64,000 nt of DNA from Datisca glomerata (lineage: Eukaryota > Streptophyta > Magnoliopsida > Cucurbitales > Datiscaceae): NCBI GenBank assembly GCA_003255025.1, contig QANY01002976.1, forward strand, positions 1,426,001-1,490,000, in the 5' to 3' direction. This document shows positions 38,020-51,094 of the stretch, one piece after another. Each line of letters opens with the position of its first letter. Positions within the stretch are counted from its first letter, which is position 1. Both the position numbers and the translations under genes were made by a program. Below the pieces are notes generated by a model. That model was not told the DNA's origin. It searched no databases and worked only from the letters and a program-made list of their open reading frames with translations.

Positions 38020-38670
38020 ATCGGGGCGCCCCTCTCCAAAATTCACCTTTACCTCAGCGGTAAGATAATTCTAGCCTCGCATTCTGTTTTTCCCTGGTGG
38101 AATGGTGGGAGTACGACAACCTCCATCTCCCGTCAAGTTCCCTTTCAAGGGTTGCCCCCTGATTTGTGCGCCAGCCACAAGATCCTTTATCCCTGTGGTT
38201 TTAGTGGCCTCGTACATGAGCCTGAGGGGAACATACCCCCGTAGGGCTATCATGAAGTTTTTGACTTCATCGAAAGCTGGTGTGAAGGGGATGACGATCT
38301 CTCTTACCTCTCATTGGGGCTTTGTGCCCTAGGTTGACTTGTGAGCCTACGCTCCAATTTTGACGTGACCCTCATCCTTCCATTTTTCCTGCTGCGAGAT
38401 GCGGGGGTTTGGGGCCACGTGAACGGGGCTTGCATTTCAGCTATGGAGGAGAGCTGATGCAAGCCTTTGTATTTCATCAAGGTCTAATCCTTGGCTCATC
38501 CAACCGTATCGCATGGTTCTTCTTGCTGTACAAGGGATACAAAAAATGTAGATGGTGGGCGGCCCACTAGTATTTCCATAATTTCTCGTATATTGCCCCC
38601 AAGGGTTCTTTCAAGATTTTTCCCTTTGCCTTTCAGGGGTGACCCCAACCAGAGCCTCATAAAAGAGGAG
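38020..38670. other. Spacer of the inverted repeat, outside the plastid DNA
   Basis: GC-richer sequence without a right-arm partner. Short frames on both strands have no convincing domain. A minus-strand stretch with LGGNIREIMEILVGRPP (38496-38684) is faintly reminiscent of gypsy polyproteins, too weak to assign. AGCCTCATAAAAG at 38653-38665 recurs at 39105-39117. Confidence 0.35.
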
Positions 38671-38679
38671 CCTAGCCCT

Positions 38680-39098
<419 letters not shown>

Positions 39099-39099
39099 G

Positions 39100-42000
39100 C
39101 CAAAAGCCTCATAAAAGCTCACGAAGTCAGAGCTCGGCTATCTTCGCCCCCCACCTCAAGGCAACAGACAACAGAGATCGTGTACTCCTAAATGATTTTT
39201 CATATAAGAGGCCTTTGTTTTCTCCTTACTTAGAATTAACTTCTACTAAGGTATTTTTTTGTAAGAATATACTTTAATGAAAAGATAGAACATGTTATAT
39301 TTGCTGAAGATTTCATAGCTGTTCTACAACCCTCCGAGGACCGACTCTTCTACGACACGTGACGAAGGCCAAAAGTTATGAATGGCGAGGTGTTCTAACC
39401 CAACAGTCAGGATTAAATAAAAAGTGATGACTACTGAGGTGCTCTAACCCAGAACTTGATTAAATAAATGATGATGTCTACCGAGCACCCCAGCTCCTCA
39501 AACAAGATTTAAGGGTCTAGTCAGAGCATGCACGCCTGACTAGACATTAAAAGGAGATGTCTGCCGAGCACCTCAGCTCACAGATGGGATCAAGTATCTA
39601 GTTAGGGCATGAAAATTCTGGCTAGATATCGATAAAGAGATGTCTGTTGAGCACCTCCACTCGCAGGCGGGATCAAAGATCTAGCCATAACAGAAAAAGC
39701 CTGGCTAAATATCGACAAGTGATATCTGCTGAGCACTCATACTCGTAGACGGATCAAGAATCTAATTAGAGCAGACACGCCCAGCTAGATATCAATGAGT
39801 TATGTCTGTCGAGCACTCATGCTCGCAAACGCGATCAAGGATCTAGCCAGAGCAGACACGCCTGGCTAAATATTGAAAAGTGATATCTACTGATTACTCA
39901 TGCTTGTAGACGTGATCAAGAATTTAGTCAGAGCAGACAAGCCTGGCTAGATATCAAGAAATGGTGTCTTTCGAGCATTCATGCTCATAGACGGGATCAG
40001 GGATCTAGCCAGAGCAGATACGTCTGGCTTGAAATTGACAAGTGATTCATGTCGACCACTTAGCTCACATATGGGATCAAGGATATAGCCAGAGAAGACA
40101 CGCCTTGCTAGATATCAACAAGTGATGTCTGTCGAGAACTCATGCTTGCAGACGGGATCAAGGATCTAGCCAGGGAAGACAATCCTAGCTAGATATCGAC
40201 AAGTGATGTATGTCGAGGACTCATGCTTGGAGACGGAATCAATGATCTAGCTAGAGCAGACATGCTTGGCTAGATATCGACAAGTGATGTCTGTCGAGCA
40301 CTCATACTCACAGACGGGATCAAAGATCTAGCTAGAGCACACCCGCTTGGATAGATATCGACAAGTGATGTCTGTCGAGCACTTATGCTTTCAGACGAGA
40401 ACAAGGATCTAGTTAGGGTAGACACGTCTGGCTAGATATCGACAAGCGATGTTTGTCAAGCACTCATGCTCACAGATGAGATCAATGATCTAGTCAAAGC
40501 AGACACGCTTGGCTAGATGTCGATAAGTGATGTCTGGTGAGCACTCATGCTCATAGACGGGATCAATGATCAAGCTAGAGCAGACATTCCTTGCTAGAAT
40601 CGATAAGTGACGTCTGTCCAACACCTCAGCTCATAGATAGGCTCAAGGGTCTAGCCAGCGCAGGCGAGCCTGACTAGACAGCCAGGAAAGTACTTATGTC
40701 GGGCACCTATGCCAGTCCAATAGAGTTAAGGAAAATCCTTAGCAAAGGCTATATCAACCTCATGAGTAAGGATATTTGCTGAGCATTATATCTTGGAATA
40801 AGGTAATCTAATCAGGACTTCAGCTCAAGGATTTATCCAGAACAATGACACCTGGATAGGTAATGAAAGGGAGGTCCCCTGCCCAAATATTAAGGAAATT
40901 CAATCTACTTTGCCAGCCCAGGAAAACGCTTAGCTAGAAGGAAGCATGCTCGGCTAAATGACAAAGGGAAAAAACTTCCAATGTGAGGGGAAGGTTCGCC
41001 CGACCAGACTCCAAGATAAGAGTAAGAAAGGCTTATTTAAAGGTCGCAACAGGTCTTTAAGACCCCCGACCTACAGAGGGGGTAACCCATTGGACAAAAT
41101 CAAGTTCACCAAAAATTGATCTAGACCCTTAAAGGCCCACTCCAGCTCAGGGTCATAATAAATCTCGTGGCTCGAGTCAATAAAAAGAAAGGATACAACG
41201 CTCGACATAATAAGTCAAAAGTGACCACAAGAATCAGGATTAAGACCCCGCCTAGACCAGATTAAAGAACGACTACCAAAAAAACATCTACTCAAGGCAT
41301 GCTCGCGATAAGAAATAGGCAAAAATAGAGATAAATAAAGGAGCCAAAGGTAAAGGAGGTTTATTTTCATTAATAAACAAAAGATTAAAAATACAATAAA
41401 ATGTACAAAATTCTCCTCACTTAAGAGGGCGAGCCACTTCTGGGCTAACTTAAAAGTAAAAGACCCTCCCCAACGTCGGGGCTGGTGATTATAGGATCTC
41501 CACGGCTTGTGAATTCTTTTGAGGTGTTTGGTAGCTCTACCCTTAAAGACCACGCCAAGATAAGATAGAAGTGGATTCAAACCATAGGCAGCAACCAATT
41601 TTTTAGCTGAGAACACAAAAAACCTTAACTTCTCCTACAAGGTGAATAAGGAAGGGGGACACTACCCCATGGTTCCAGACAATCCCGAAGGATATAATCG
41701 TAAGGGTTGCTTTACCCACTCCTAAAGCATGCTAAGATAAGCGACTGAGGGTCCGATAGGACAGAAGTGGTAAAAGATGGGAGTGGGTCACAGCCAATAA
41801 TGTTACTTCATTACAGATCAAGGATTAAGGTGACAAGTTGGGTTACAATCCCTTATTAAGGTAAAGTCTTTATCGTCAGGGGTGAATAGCCAACACAGTT
41901 AAAGTTGCCAAACTGGCTTATCAACGTGATGAAAAATTAATGTGAATGGAACAACGACGAATTGGAGGCACAACATTTAAAAGATGATAGAAAGGGAAGT

Positions 42001-42670
42001 GAGAGTCATAAGAAAGGAGAAGGATATTGATGGGGGGGAACCTTCAGAGCGGAGGAAACCCCATAAATGGGAAGATTATTGTTCTTCTGAGTAGAAGGGT
42101 CAGCGGCAAGAGCGATGATTGACAAGAGTTTTGACTCTATGAAGGAGGCAGTGATGAAGGAAATGAGAAGGAAACAATTTATTTATAGACCTAGAGAAGG
42201 GAAATGGCCCGCTTAATGGGCATTAAAGATAATGAGCGGTCGTCAAAAGATCAAACGTCATCTAATCAACAACTGCAAGGATGAAGCGACGTGTAAGGAA
42301 TGAAGCGACACATCATCAATCGTGATTCATCATTAACAACCCTCACCCTCCTTTACGCGCACCGACGCACCAGTAGTGCTTCCACTCCCGAAGGGGTAAT
42401 GGTCCCCGAAGCATAAGAAAGTTAAAGCGACGCACACGATGAAAATGTCCAGGTAATTAATACCACTTGGTGTAACCCCCTATGAGGAGTAGACTTTGAG
42501 CACAAATGTAAAGTACTCATGACAAGCCATTAGTCTATTTCCGTACTGATGTAGCTCGAGCATAATGCTCGAATGATGAAGCCTTCAGACTCGGATGAAT
42601 AAAGCCACCCCAGTCCTTGACTGGGGGAAGCTATTATGAGTGTTCTCCCAACCATCAGTAACGCAACAAA
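39100..42670 (-). repeat. Right arm of the large inverted repeat
   Basis: Reverse-complement partner of the left arm, containing GAGCTCGGCTATC (39129), TACTCAAGGCATGCTCGCG (41291), a TATAAA box near 42184 on the minus strand, and AATAGCTTCCCCCAGTCAAGG (minus) near 42630. It ends where copia element 2 begins. An open frame of 133 codons at 41215-41616 (minus) lies within it and has no recognised domain. Confidence 0.75.
39470..40690 (+). repeat. 81-bp tandem array in the right arm
   Basis: About 14 degenerate units of 80-83 bp contain GACGGGATCAAGGATCTAGCC, then AGAGCAGACACGCCTGGCTA, then GATATCGACAAGTGATGTCT. Measured starts 39581, 39664, 39746, 39826, 39907, 39988 and 40068 give the period. 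The left arm has about three equivalents (37200-37440). Units diverge and have no constant short repeat with variable spacer, so this is not a CRISPR array. Confidence 0.88.
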
Positions 42671-42675
42671 AAATT

Positions 42676-44424
42676 TCTATTGGATCAGGTTTTAAAATTT
42701 GAGAAAAAATCATTAGATCCCGAACGGTTTGTGGGTGAAATATAAAAAAAAAATTACATAAACCAATTTAATCACATTAAATATTAATACCATACATCTG
42801 ATTATGCATACTAAGTTAAACAAATTCAAAAGAGGTAGAAACAATTTTATACCTTTGTTGTATTGGAGAAATGTTGATTTGGTGGAATCGTATTAGTCGT
42901 CTCGCATTCTTCGTTCTTCATGAAACTCGAATCAGTCTTCACACCAACAACCATTTGTAGGATTCAGAAGTATATTTCAATAGCATGTTGATCAGGAATC
43001 GAGTGTGGGCTCTCAAAACAATTGAGGAAGAAAAATCAAAATTTTATCTTCCTTTGGTGTATTTCGACGGCAATTAGGGAGATGGAGAAAAACTTTTTAT
43101 GCTCTATATAATCACACATTGTGTTAGGGTTTGTATAAAAAATATCATTGGATAGGCAACCCTAATGCCATCACCTAAATATATAAAATTTTGGAATTTT
43201 CACATATGCTCCAAATATTTGTAATTTCTGAAATTCACCCCCATAACTTAAAATTGCCGAAAATTGCGTCTTCCATTAAAGTCAATATTGTGTCCAAATT
43301 CATCAATCCAAAATTGATAAATTAAATTGATCTCCATCAATTAATTAATTAATTTCTTCTATTTACTAATTATCCATTAATAAGAAAATAACCAATTAAT
43401 TAATTTGAACATTAATCACTTAGTTGTTCACTAATAAAGTGACAACACCTATCACATATGAGTTTCGGATATATACCTTCAGACATTGTACGACTTCAAT
43501 ATAGGTCTGATATCGAATCAACTATCGATTCATGCGCGCTATATTTTCTGTTGGTGCAAATAAATACTTTTACTTCATGATTCACAAAATATTTTAACAT
43601 ATTACCATTCATGAATATTAGTAACAAGAGCATGATGGGAAATTACCATTTTACAACTCTTGTTATTATTTTCTTAACTCTTTATTGATTGAATAAGAAA
43701 GATAAAATAGTCAATTGTCTCATACAATTCCGCATGTCTTATTCACTGATTCAGGTCATCGAGTACCTGACCAGGTTGATTTATTCACACACTCATCAAT
43801 AAAGCATAAGGTGATATTGTTGTATATTGCAATCTAACAATGAATTTTCATATATGTGAATCACGCAACTCCAACATAATTGAATCACGATCCCAACAAT
43901 GGAGGTGTTGTCCGACAATTTGAACTCACTCTTTTGTCATATCAAAGATCGTAACTAACTAGGTCAAGTTTCATATTCACTTTAGGATTAAAGTAATTAT
44001 GAAAATACTCTTAGAGTGTAACAATTATATTTAGAGCTAGATAAATGACTTTACTTCAAACTAATTTGCTGGTCTATTCAACATATTTCATAACATGTCT
44101 AGGTTAACCGTTAGAGTTTACACTCCCATGCCCCAAGACCAGCATCCTTTGGTTTATCCTAACAGTCGTAATCGAACTCGATTGCCCAGTCGATCCTAAT
44201 ACTATGAATAACATTATTAACTATTTTAGAAGAGTTTATCTGGAAGACCCATCAATCTTTACTCTTCTTATATTGACAATAGTTCTAAGACTTGAGTAAA
44301 TTATAAACACACTTTAATTAAAAAAAATTCATTTATTCATTAAATTAAAATGTCTGAAAAATAAATAAATACTCATAAATAGTTATTACATCCTACTTTA
44401 TGGACATAATTCTAAAAATCCTCC
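42676..44424 (-). repeat. 3' LTR of copia element 2
   Basis: On the minus strand it starts TTTTTAGAATTATGTCCAT, after a purine stretch, and ends near CTCAAATTTTAAAACCTGA. Length about 1.75 kb. The part 43165-43935 aligns with 48960-49930. Exact ends are uncertain. Confidence 0.7.
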
Positions 44425-44479
44425 ATTTGGACTAAAGTAAGCGTCTACAATCTTGTATCTCCATGCCCTTTAGATGACC

Positions 44480-44950
44480 ATCAAAGACTTTACTACTTAA
44501 AGTCTTTCGTGAATGGATCTGACAGGTTATTCACCATCGATATACGTGTTACTACAACATCTCCACGCTGAAAAATCTCTCTAATCAGGTGATACTTACG
44601 CTCTATGTGTTTGGATTTTTTGTGGATCCTTGGTTCCTTAGAATTCACTACAGCCCCACTGTTATCGTAATGAAGTGTTATAGGTTTGTCAGCTTCTGGA
44701 ACAACTTTCACAGTCTTCAAGAACTTTCTAAGTCACACAGCCTCCATAGCAACTTTCCAAACTGCCACATATTCAGCTTCCATGGTAGAATCAACTATGC
44801 AAGATTGCTTGATACTTCTCCATATAACTGCTCCACCTTTCAGGATGAACAACGATCCTGAAGTGGACTTCCTAGAATCCTTGTCTGCTTGGAAGTTAGA
44901 ATCAGTATACGTCGTCATATTCAGGTCAGTACCTGAATACACAATCATGT
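44480..44950 (-). pseudogene. Copia element 2 RNase H
   Basis: Two frames carry the RNase H blocks: YTDSNFQADKDSRKSTSG then MEAEYVAVWK (44733-44948), and HYDNSGAVVNSKEPRIHKKS then IERKYHLIREIFQRGDVVV (44493-44720). A frameshift separates them near 44727. The C-terminus reads NNLSDPFTK, the usual end of copia pol. Confidence 0.88.
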
Positions 44951-44989
44951 TGTTCCTTGTTCTCCTAAGATACTTAAGGATATTCTTGA

Positions 44990-46035
44990 CGACATTTAGT
45001 ACTCGATTTCAGGATTAAATTGGAAACGACTCACCACGCCCACCACATAGCAAATGCCTGGCCTAGTGTAAAGCATCACATACATAAGACTTCCTATGAC
45101 TGAGGCATATGAAATCTTTCTCATGTATTACTCTTCTTGAGGAGTCTTGGGAGATTGCTCAGTGAAGAGGCTGAATCCATACCTGAAAGGAATATATCCC
45201 TTCTTGGAGTCTTGCATACTAAAGTGATCTATCACCTTATCAATATAAGATGCTTGAGACAGTGTCAATTGTACGTTCTTTCAATCTGAAAAGATCTGAA
45301 TACCTAAGACAAAGGCAGCTTCTCCAAGATCATTCACATCAAATTGCTTTGCAAGCCAAATATTGACGTCGGATAATTTTCTTACATCATTCCCAATGAG
45401 TACAATATCATCTATATACAAGACTAGAAAAACATTTTCCCTTTGTGTACCAGCTTATAGACATAGGGTTCGTCCACTAACTATTCAAAACCAAAAATCT
45501 TGACAGTTTCATCGAATTTAATATTCCACAACCGTGACGCTTGCTTAAGTCCATAAATGGACTTCAGTAATTCGTAAACCTTACCCTCTTTGTCTTTCTC
45601 CATGAACTCGTCTGGTTGAGCCATATAAATGCGCTCTTCAAAATTGTCATTAAAAAGGCAATCTTGTTATTTATTTGCCAGATTTCATAATCGAGGGTAG
45701 CAGCAATGGACAAGAGGATTTAGATGGACTTAAGCATGGCTACCGGTGAGAAGGTATCCTCATAGCCTATACATTTCTTTTGGGTGTAGCCCTTGGCTAC
45801 TAGCCTAGCATTAAATGTCTCCACATTCCTATCTAGACCTCTTTTTTTATAGATCCATTTACACCCTATAGGTTTACCCATTCAAGAGGATCTACAAGTT
45901 TCCAGACTCCATTCGAGTACATCAAATGTAACTCAACGTTCATGGCTTCTTACCATATGTTTGCTTCACGACTAGCCATAGCCTTTGAGTAGAAGACATT
46001 TTCATCATGATCCTTATTTGAGACTACTATTATGG
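44990..46035 (-). pseudogene. Copia element 2 reverse transcriptase, broken
   Basis: The minus strand encodes the catalytic block LYIDDIVLIGND near 45415, YGLKQASRLWNIKF near 45545, and GCKWIYKK near 45860. Upstream are MYSNGVW (about 45925) and a KAMASREANIW-like linker near 45975. Stops and frameshifts occur throughout. Confidence 0.85.
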
Positions 46036-46039
46036 CATC

Positions 46040-46960
46040 TCCAATGGAATATCCAAGCAAGAGGAGGTCATGAATACTTTGTAACCTTCATTGATGACTA
46101 CTCATGTTTTGGACATGTTTGTCTAATGCACCAAAAGTATAAAACTTTTGAAAAGTTCAAAGACTACAAGGCTATAGTTGAAAAGCAATTAGGGAGTCAA
46201 ATCAAAATGCCATGATCCGATCATAGTGGAGAGTACTTATTAGGAGAGTTTGAATATTTTCTTAAGGAAGAATGTATTCTTTCTCAGCTTAGAGCACCTA
46301 ATACTACATAACAGAATGATGTGTCAGAGAGAATGAATCAAACACTGATGGATATGATTAGATTCATGATGAGTTACCCACCCCTCCCAAATTCATTTTG
46401 GGGATATGCCTTGAAAACAACAACATACATTTGGATCACGTTTCGTCGAAGACAGTGCCTGGCACGCCATATGAAAGATGGAATGGACGAAACTCATTCG
46501 TTAACCACTTTAGAATATGGGGGTGTCCAGCACATGTTCTGAAACAGAAGACACACAAGTTGGCCAGTCGATCAGATCTATACATGTATGTAAGATATCC
46601 CAAATGATGAAAGAGTATATCTTTTATAGTCCGACTGACAAGAAAATATTCGTTAGCTCGAATGCACATTTTCTTGAAGAATACTATATAAGAAGTGTGA
46701 AACCAAAAAGCACTCTTGTGCTAGAGGAATTATTGAGTGGGAGGACACCGACTCCCCAATCAATAATTGTTTCTGATTCAATAATGGAGGAACCATAGCT
46801 GGGGTGAGAGCCTACGAAGCCTCGACATAGTGGAAGGGTTGTGAGATAGCATGTCTCCTTCGTAAGTCTTTTAATCCTGTCCAGGGTAATATGCTCAAGG
46901 GTAAGTGCCGTAGATAGGTTAGATCGGTTGAGTCAGACTTCAAACTTTTACTATCCCTTT
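46040..46960 (+). pseudogene. Copia integrase block, inverted within element 2
   Basis: Here the plus strand is coding, opposite to the rest of the element: QARGGHEYFVTFIDDYSCFG, SDHSGEYL, VSERMNQTLMDM, FWGYALKTTTYI, WGCPAHVLK and FLEEYYI. The HSGEY site replaces the usual RGGEY. Sequence past LVLEELL and a PRHSGRVVR word (the usual linker to reverse transcriptase) is also inverted. Frameshifts occur near 46515 and 46600. The block fills the exact place where integrase belongs between protease and reverse transcriptase, so it was flipped in place. Confidence 0.85.
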
Positions 46961-46969
46961 GTAAATTAG

Positions 46970-47560
46970 TATTTTCTTTAGTGTCACATATAATTTGATT
47001 TATCAGTTTTATGTAAAACAGTTTATTTATCAAATGTGCAGTAGTAATTAAGAGATCATTTCTAAAAATACCAATATCTTTATAAATGAAACTAGCTATC
47101 GAATAATAATTTAATAGTTCCAACAGATAAGGCCGATACTAGTGCTCTATTTCCCTAACGGAAGCTGAACTCGCCCTCGTCAAGCCTTCTGATTTTCCTA
47201 AACCCCTGCAAGGAACAACAAATATGATTAGTTGCTGCATAGTCTACAATCCATGAAACAGTAGAGTCAGTCATATAATAGGCTTCAGTAACAAGTAGTG
47301 TACATTTAGATCTCAAATCCTTAAGATAGTTTGGGCAGTTGTATTTCCAATGACCAGCGGCTCCATAATGATGACATTTACTTTCGACTTGTCCACTTCT
47401 GCATTACCCTTACCTTTCATAGCTTTTGAGTTCTTCTTCTTAGCCTTCTTCGAACCTCTCTTGTGTTTTTTTTTAGCGCCAGAGGTGGAAGGCTTGCTTT
47501 CAGTAAAGTTTGCATCTCCAGTCTTTGTCTTGCCTTTCAAAAACATAGATCAACAGCTTG
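46970..47560 (-). pseudogene. Copia element 2 zinc knuckle and protease remnant
   Basis: The minus strand reads KCHHYGAAGHWKYNC around 47370, a zinc knuckle with one Cys lost, preceded by a Lys-rich linker (KKKHKRGSKKAKKKNSKAM). A protease-like stretch with DSTVSWIVDYAATNHIC follows near 47255, and a weakly recognisable pre-integrase segment lies near 47050. Confidence 0.7.
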
Positions 47561-47599
47561 TAGTTCCTTCATCAGCTCAGGAAGTGAGTACCTCAACTT

Positions 47600-48129
47600 A
47601 TTCATCGAATAATTAAGTTTGAAGTTGTCAAAAGTGTCAGGAAGAGTCTCAAGAATCATATCAACTTGTGCTATCCATCTATCTCAGCACCCATGATCTC
47701 CATCTCATTCAGATAACTTATGCTTAGCATCATATGTTCTCTGATAGGAATTCCAGGTTTCATCCTGCAGTTCATGAAGTTTCGCACAACAGCCTGTTTG
47801 GCTTGATGACCCTGATCTCCGAACATTTTGATAATGTTCAACATCATATCAGTGGTAGTTTCCATGTTCTGATGTTGTTGTTGCAACACAATGCTAACAG
47901 AAGCCAAGATGTAACATCTGACGATCTCATAAGAACGCAGCCAAAAAGCATAAGTAACATTTTCCTCTTTAGTCGATTCAGCAATAGGCTCAAGGGGACA
48001 AGGAGTGGTGAATACAGACTTATTCTTTTCTACCGTCAACATGATATCAAGATTACGTTTCCAATCCACGTAATTTTCACCAGTAAGTTTGTTCACATTT
48101 AAAATAGTTGAAAGTGGGGATAGCGACAT
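47600..48129 (-). pseudogene. Copia element 2 gag
   Basis: The open frame (47671-48129) begins MSLSPLSTILNVNKLTGENY and includes DWKRNLDIMLTVEKNKS, CYILASVSIVLQQQHQNMET and EHMMLSISYLNEMEIMGAEI. This is UBN2-type gag, less damaged than that of element 1. It ends prematurely; the continuation is in other frames toward the zinc knuckle. Confidence 0.9.
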
Positions 48130-48959
48130 GATTACTTAAAAGAATAAATAAAGCCGTGTAAATAAATACTCAATCATTTAGGAAAATATGATGCATGATG
48201 CAAATACTTAAATACTTAAAAATCCAATAAAAAATATTTCTTCCACGATCTTACGATCAACAATGATAACTTCTCTCATCTAAAGACAACGTCCAAGCTA
48301 CCTCCTATCGCAACGAGACTCCTCTCGTTCGGTTAACGCTTCTCAAGATGTCAATACATCTAGCTTAACCAATCATTAATGATTTTAGTCACCTTAGCCC
48401 ATTGACGAGCCCCTATAGGGGGTTATAATGTACTTTGGTTTAAGTGCTTAACCAACGCATCGGTTTTAAATGTTGTCATGAACTAACAATCCATCTAGGA
48501 ACGGTCCTGCCTTACCACTTCCTTTACAAGCTTTAACTTCTAAAACAACTCGATGACTCAAAGCAACACGATTTTTCAAGTTTCTCCCACTAAAGAGAGA
48601 ACCGATAAGGTGACTCTAAATCATTCATCGTGCCAGGATCAAGTTTGCGTTGGGGACCATGAGAACGTTTCAACATAAACGACCCTCCCACTTAGTTTTT
48701 GAAATTTTAAAAACTAAAATTTAAAAGATAAAAGATGAGATTAGGATTTTTATAAAATATCATAGGGTTTCCTAAACCCTAATTCTTATCACCTAGGATT
48801 TCACAAACCCTAGTCGCCACGCATGGCACAGCAAAGGACATCAGGAGGTGGTGAGTGGCGGCGGTGACGTCCAGCGACGATGACAGTGATGACAACGGTG
48901 GCGTTTTTTTAGGCGACGACGAACGACATGAAATTTTAAAAAATACAACTTTTGTATGA
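48130..48959 (-). other. Leader region of copia element 2
   Basis: Untranslated leader between LTR and gag on the minus strand. I could not find a primer-binding site. A CT/GC-rich segment with GGCGGCGGTGACG (48855) near the LTR side has no match in the other LTR, so this part is rearranged. Confidence 0.5.
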
Positions 48960-49930
48960 AAATAAATTACATAAAATCCAAGGCTATCACCTAAATATAT
49001 AAAATTTTATAATTTTCACACATACCCTGTATATATATATATGTGTGTGTGTGTGTGTAATTTTAGAATTCAACCCCATAATGTATAATTTCAGAAAATT
49101 ACATCTCTCATTAAAGTCAATATTGTTTCCAAATTCATCAATCCAAAATTGATAAATTAAATTGATCCCCATCAATTAATTAATTAATTTTTTTATTTAC
49201 TAATTATCTAATAATTAAAAATAACCAATTAATTAATTTGAACATTAATTACAAAGTTGTTCACTAATTAATTGACAACATCCATCACATATGGGTTTGA
49301 GAAATATATCTTGGTCTAAAACATGTTTTTGGTCCAATTGGTGTTGTTTTCCATTATTGTCCTTATGAGCTATTCCTGAGACCGAATAGACCCACATGAA
49401 TAAAGTTATATGTCTCAAATACTCAACGAATTTATCTCCATGAATTCCTGACTTATTTAATCCTGACATCATACGACTCCATTATAGGTCTGATGCCGAA
49501 TCAACTCGATCCATGCGCGCTATATTTTCTGTTGGTGTAAAAACTTTTATTTTACGGTCCACAGAATATTTTACGGTCCACAGAATATTTTAACATATTA
49601 CCCTTCGTGAATATCAGTAAGAAGAGCGGGATATAAAATTACCATTTTACCCCTCTTATTATTATTTCCTTAACTCAGTTATTGACTCTGAATAAGAAAG
49701 ATATAATAGTGAATTGTCTCATACAATTCTCCATGTCTTATTCAATGATTCATTTCATTGAGTACTGACCGATTGATTTATTCACACACTCATCAATAAA
49801 AACATAAGGTGATACTGTTGCTAGTGCAATCTAACCACGGATTTTCATATCTGTGAATCATGCAACTATAACATAATTGAATCATGATCCCAACAACCGA
49901 GATATTATCCGGCAGTTTGAACTCACTAAG
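48960..49930 (-). repeat. Partial 5' LTR of copia element 2
   Basis: It aligns with 43165-43935, sharing CATGCGCGCTATATTTTCTG and CAATTAATTAATTAATTT. It has an extra segment (about 49310-49460) and a (TA)n(TG)n microsatellite at 49030-49060. It is truncated at 49930 by the PMD element. Confidence 0.8.
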
Positions 49931-50240
49931 GTATACTTGATATTATTGGTTTTATTGGAAGACTTTAATGCTATTGGCCAATACAGTTAAGGCCCCGCAT
50001 GTTTAACATGATTGTATAGGAAGATGTGCATAGCAAGACATAAGGAAACACATGATATTGTTGGCCTACTAGTATTACTACAATTATGAGCATGGAATAG
50101 ATTTTGTCATTTGGCACATGTGAGGTCGCACCGAGCGAGACACAATAATGTCAAGAAATACGGACTTTGCCACCTTCTCCATTGGGTATACATTACTTAA
50201 CTCAGTAGATTATCTAGTTCTTATGTTATCATTTCTATGT
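49931..50240 (+). pseudogene. PMD protein remnant, central part
   Basis: Read from 49931 in one frame: LLEDFNAIGQYS, stop, then LYRKMCIARHKE and GLLVLLQL, stop, AWNRF. The PMD family has Trp at each of the stop positions (SWG, AWLYR, LWAWERF), so three Trp codons became TAA or TGA. The match to the conserved LLQLWAWERFP block makes the family call firm. No restored product is implied. Confidence 0.8.
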
Positions 50241-51094
50241 ATGTGGTGCATTTTGTCTCGTAGATGACGAGATTTCTTTTGTGTCATAAAGACCACTACC
50301 CATATTCTTGAAGTGTACATATTTGCATTACGCAGACAAACTTTATATATATTATGTGTATGTAGTTTTTGAATTTTGTCAAATTATTTATAATATGCTT
50401 TTGACGTGTTATATGGCAACCTTACAATGATATCATCCCCGCACTTTCAGAATATTATATTATACACAAAGATATATGGCTAAGTATCTTTCCCCTCTTT
50501 TGATTTAATACAACAGAATGGCATCAGTCAGATCATGGTTTATAACAATTTAGTTTTGGTATAATTCAACATATGTCATAGCCAAGAGATATCGAAACGA
50601 CGGTTGCATGACATTGACTTGATGGGGGGACATGAATTTTATTGGGGCATCCAACATCATGCATACATTTATAGACGGGTTGAATAAATGCATTTCGTAC
50701 ATTGTAGGGGGGATGTAGATGAAGATGGACAGACGACTCATACATGCGATGGTATCATACAATCACCCAACCATACATAACTCAACAGGGAGCCTCATAC
50801 GAGTTAATGATAGTTTTTCAATAATCTACACGACTAATGAGTTTATTTTCTTTAAGAAAAAAACTTATTGTAAACTTTTTTATCCATGTAGACAGATAAC
50901 TTAGACAACATCAACAACTTGACAGTACATAATATTGAGCTATCTTGGATAATATCTCAGATACATAGTGTTTGTGGGATAATAGTTCAAGCAATATGGC
51001 AAGCGGATAAGGCTTATCAAGAGAAGTCATCATAGTTCTCAAAGGTTAAATGATGATTACATGTCTCAAGAAGACCATGCACGCTGCCAGTTTT

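Larger units (their letters stand above)
32839..38020 (+). repeat. Left arm of a very large inverted repeat
   Basis: From about 33490 this arm matches the reverse complement of 39100-42650 in order: GTAATAGCTACCCCCGTCAAG, a promoter-like TTTAAGGCCTATAAATGG (33959-33976), CGCGAGCATGCCTTGAGTA (36623), and GATAGCCGAGCTC (37975-37987). The arm is interrupted by an insertion at 34255-36140. The stretch 32839-33490 begins TGTGGGGGTCCTCC, LTR-like, but has no partner in the right arm. The parent element is not identified; the TATA-containing stretch and TG start suggest a long Ty3/gypsy-type LTR. Confidence 0.75.
42676..49930 (-). mobile_element. Ty1/copia LTR retrotransposon, element 2, internally inverted
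   Basis: On the minus strand, right to left: partial 5' LTR (about 49930-48960), leader, gag, zinc knuckle and protease remnant, then the integrase block on the plus strand, then reverse transcriptase, RNase H and the 3' LTR (44424-42676) on the minus strand. The gag and RNase H resemble element 1, so the two are related lineages. The right LTR ends abruptly where PMD copy B begins. Confidence 0.85.

Noticed and set aside
39470..40690. Possible CRISPR-like array
   Set aside because: Units of about 81 bp diverge throughout, with no constant repeat and variable spacer; this is plant DNA, and a satellite-like tandem array explains it.
41215..41616. 133-codon minus-strand ORF
   Set aside because: It lies in the inverted-repeat arm and has no recognisable domain; I saw no evidence that the frame is kept in the other arm.
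47350..48102. Plus-strand frames over the gag region of copia element 2
   Set aside because: They are antisense to a clear gag and Lys-rich linker.
49030..49060. Alternating TA/TG stretch as a regulatory site
   Set aside because: It is a plain microsatellite within an LTR.
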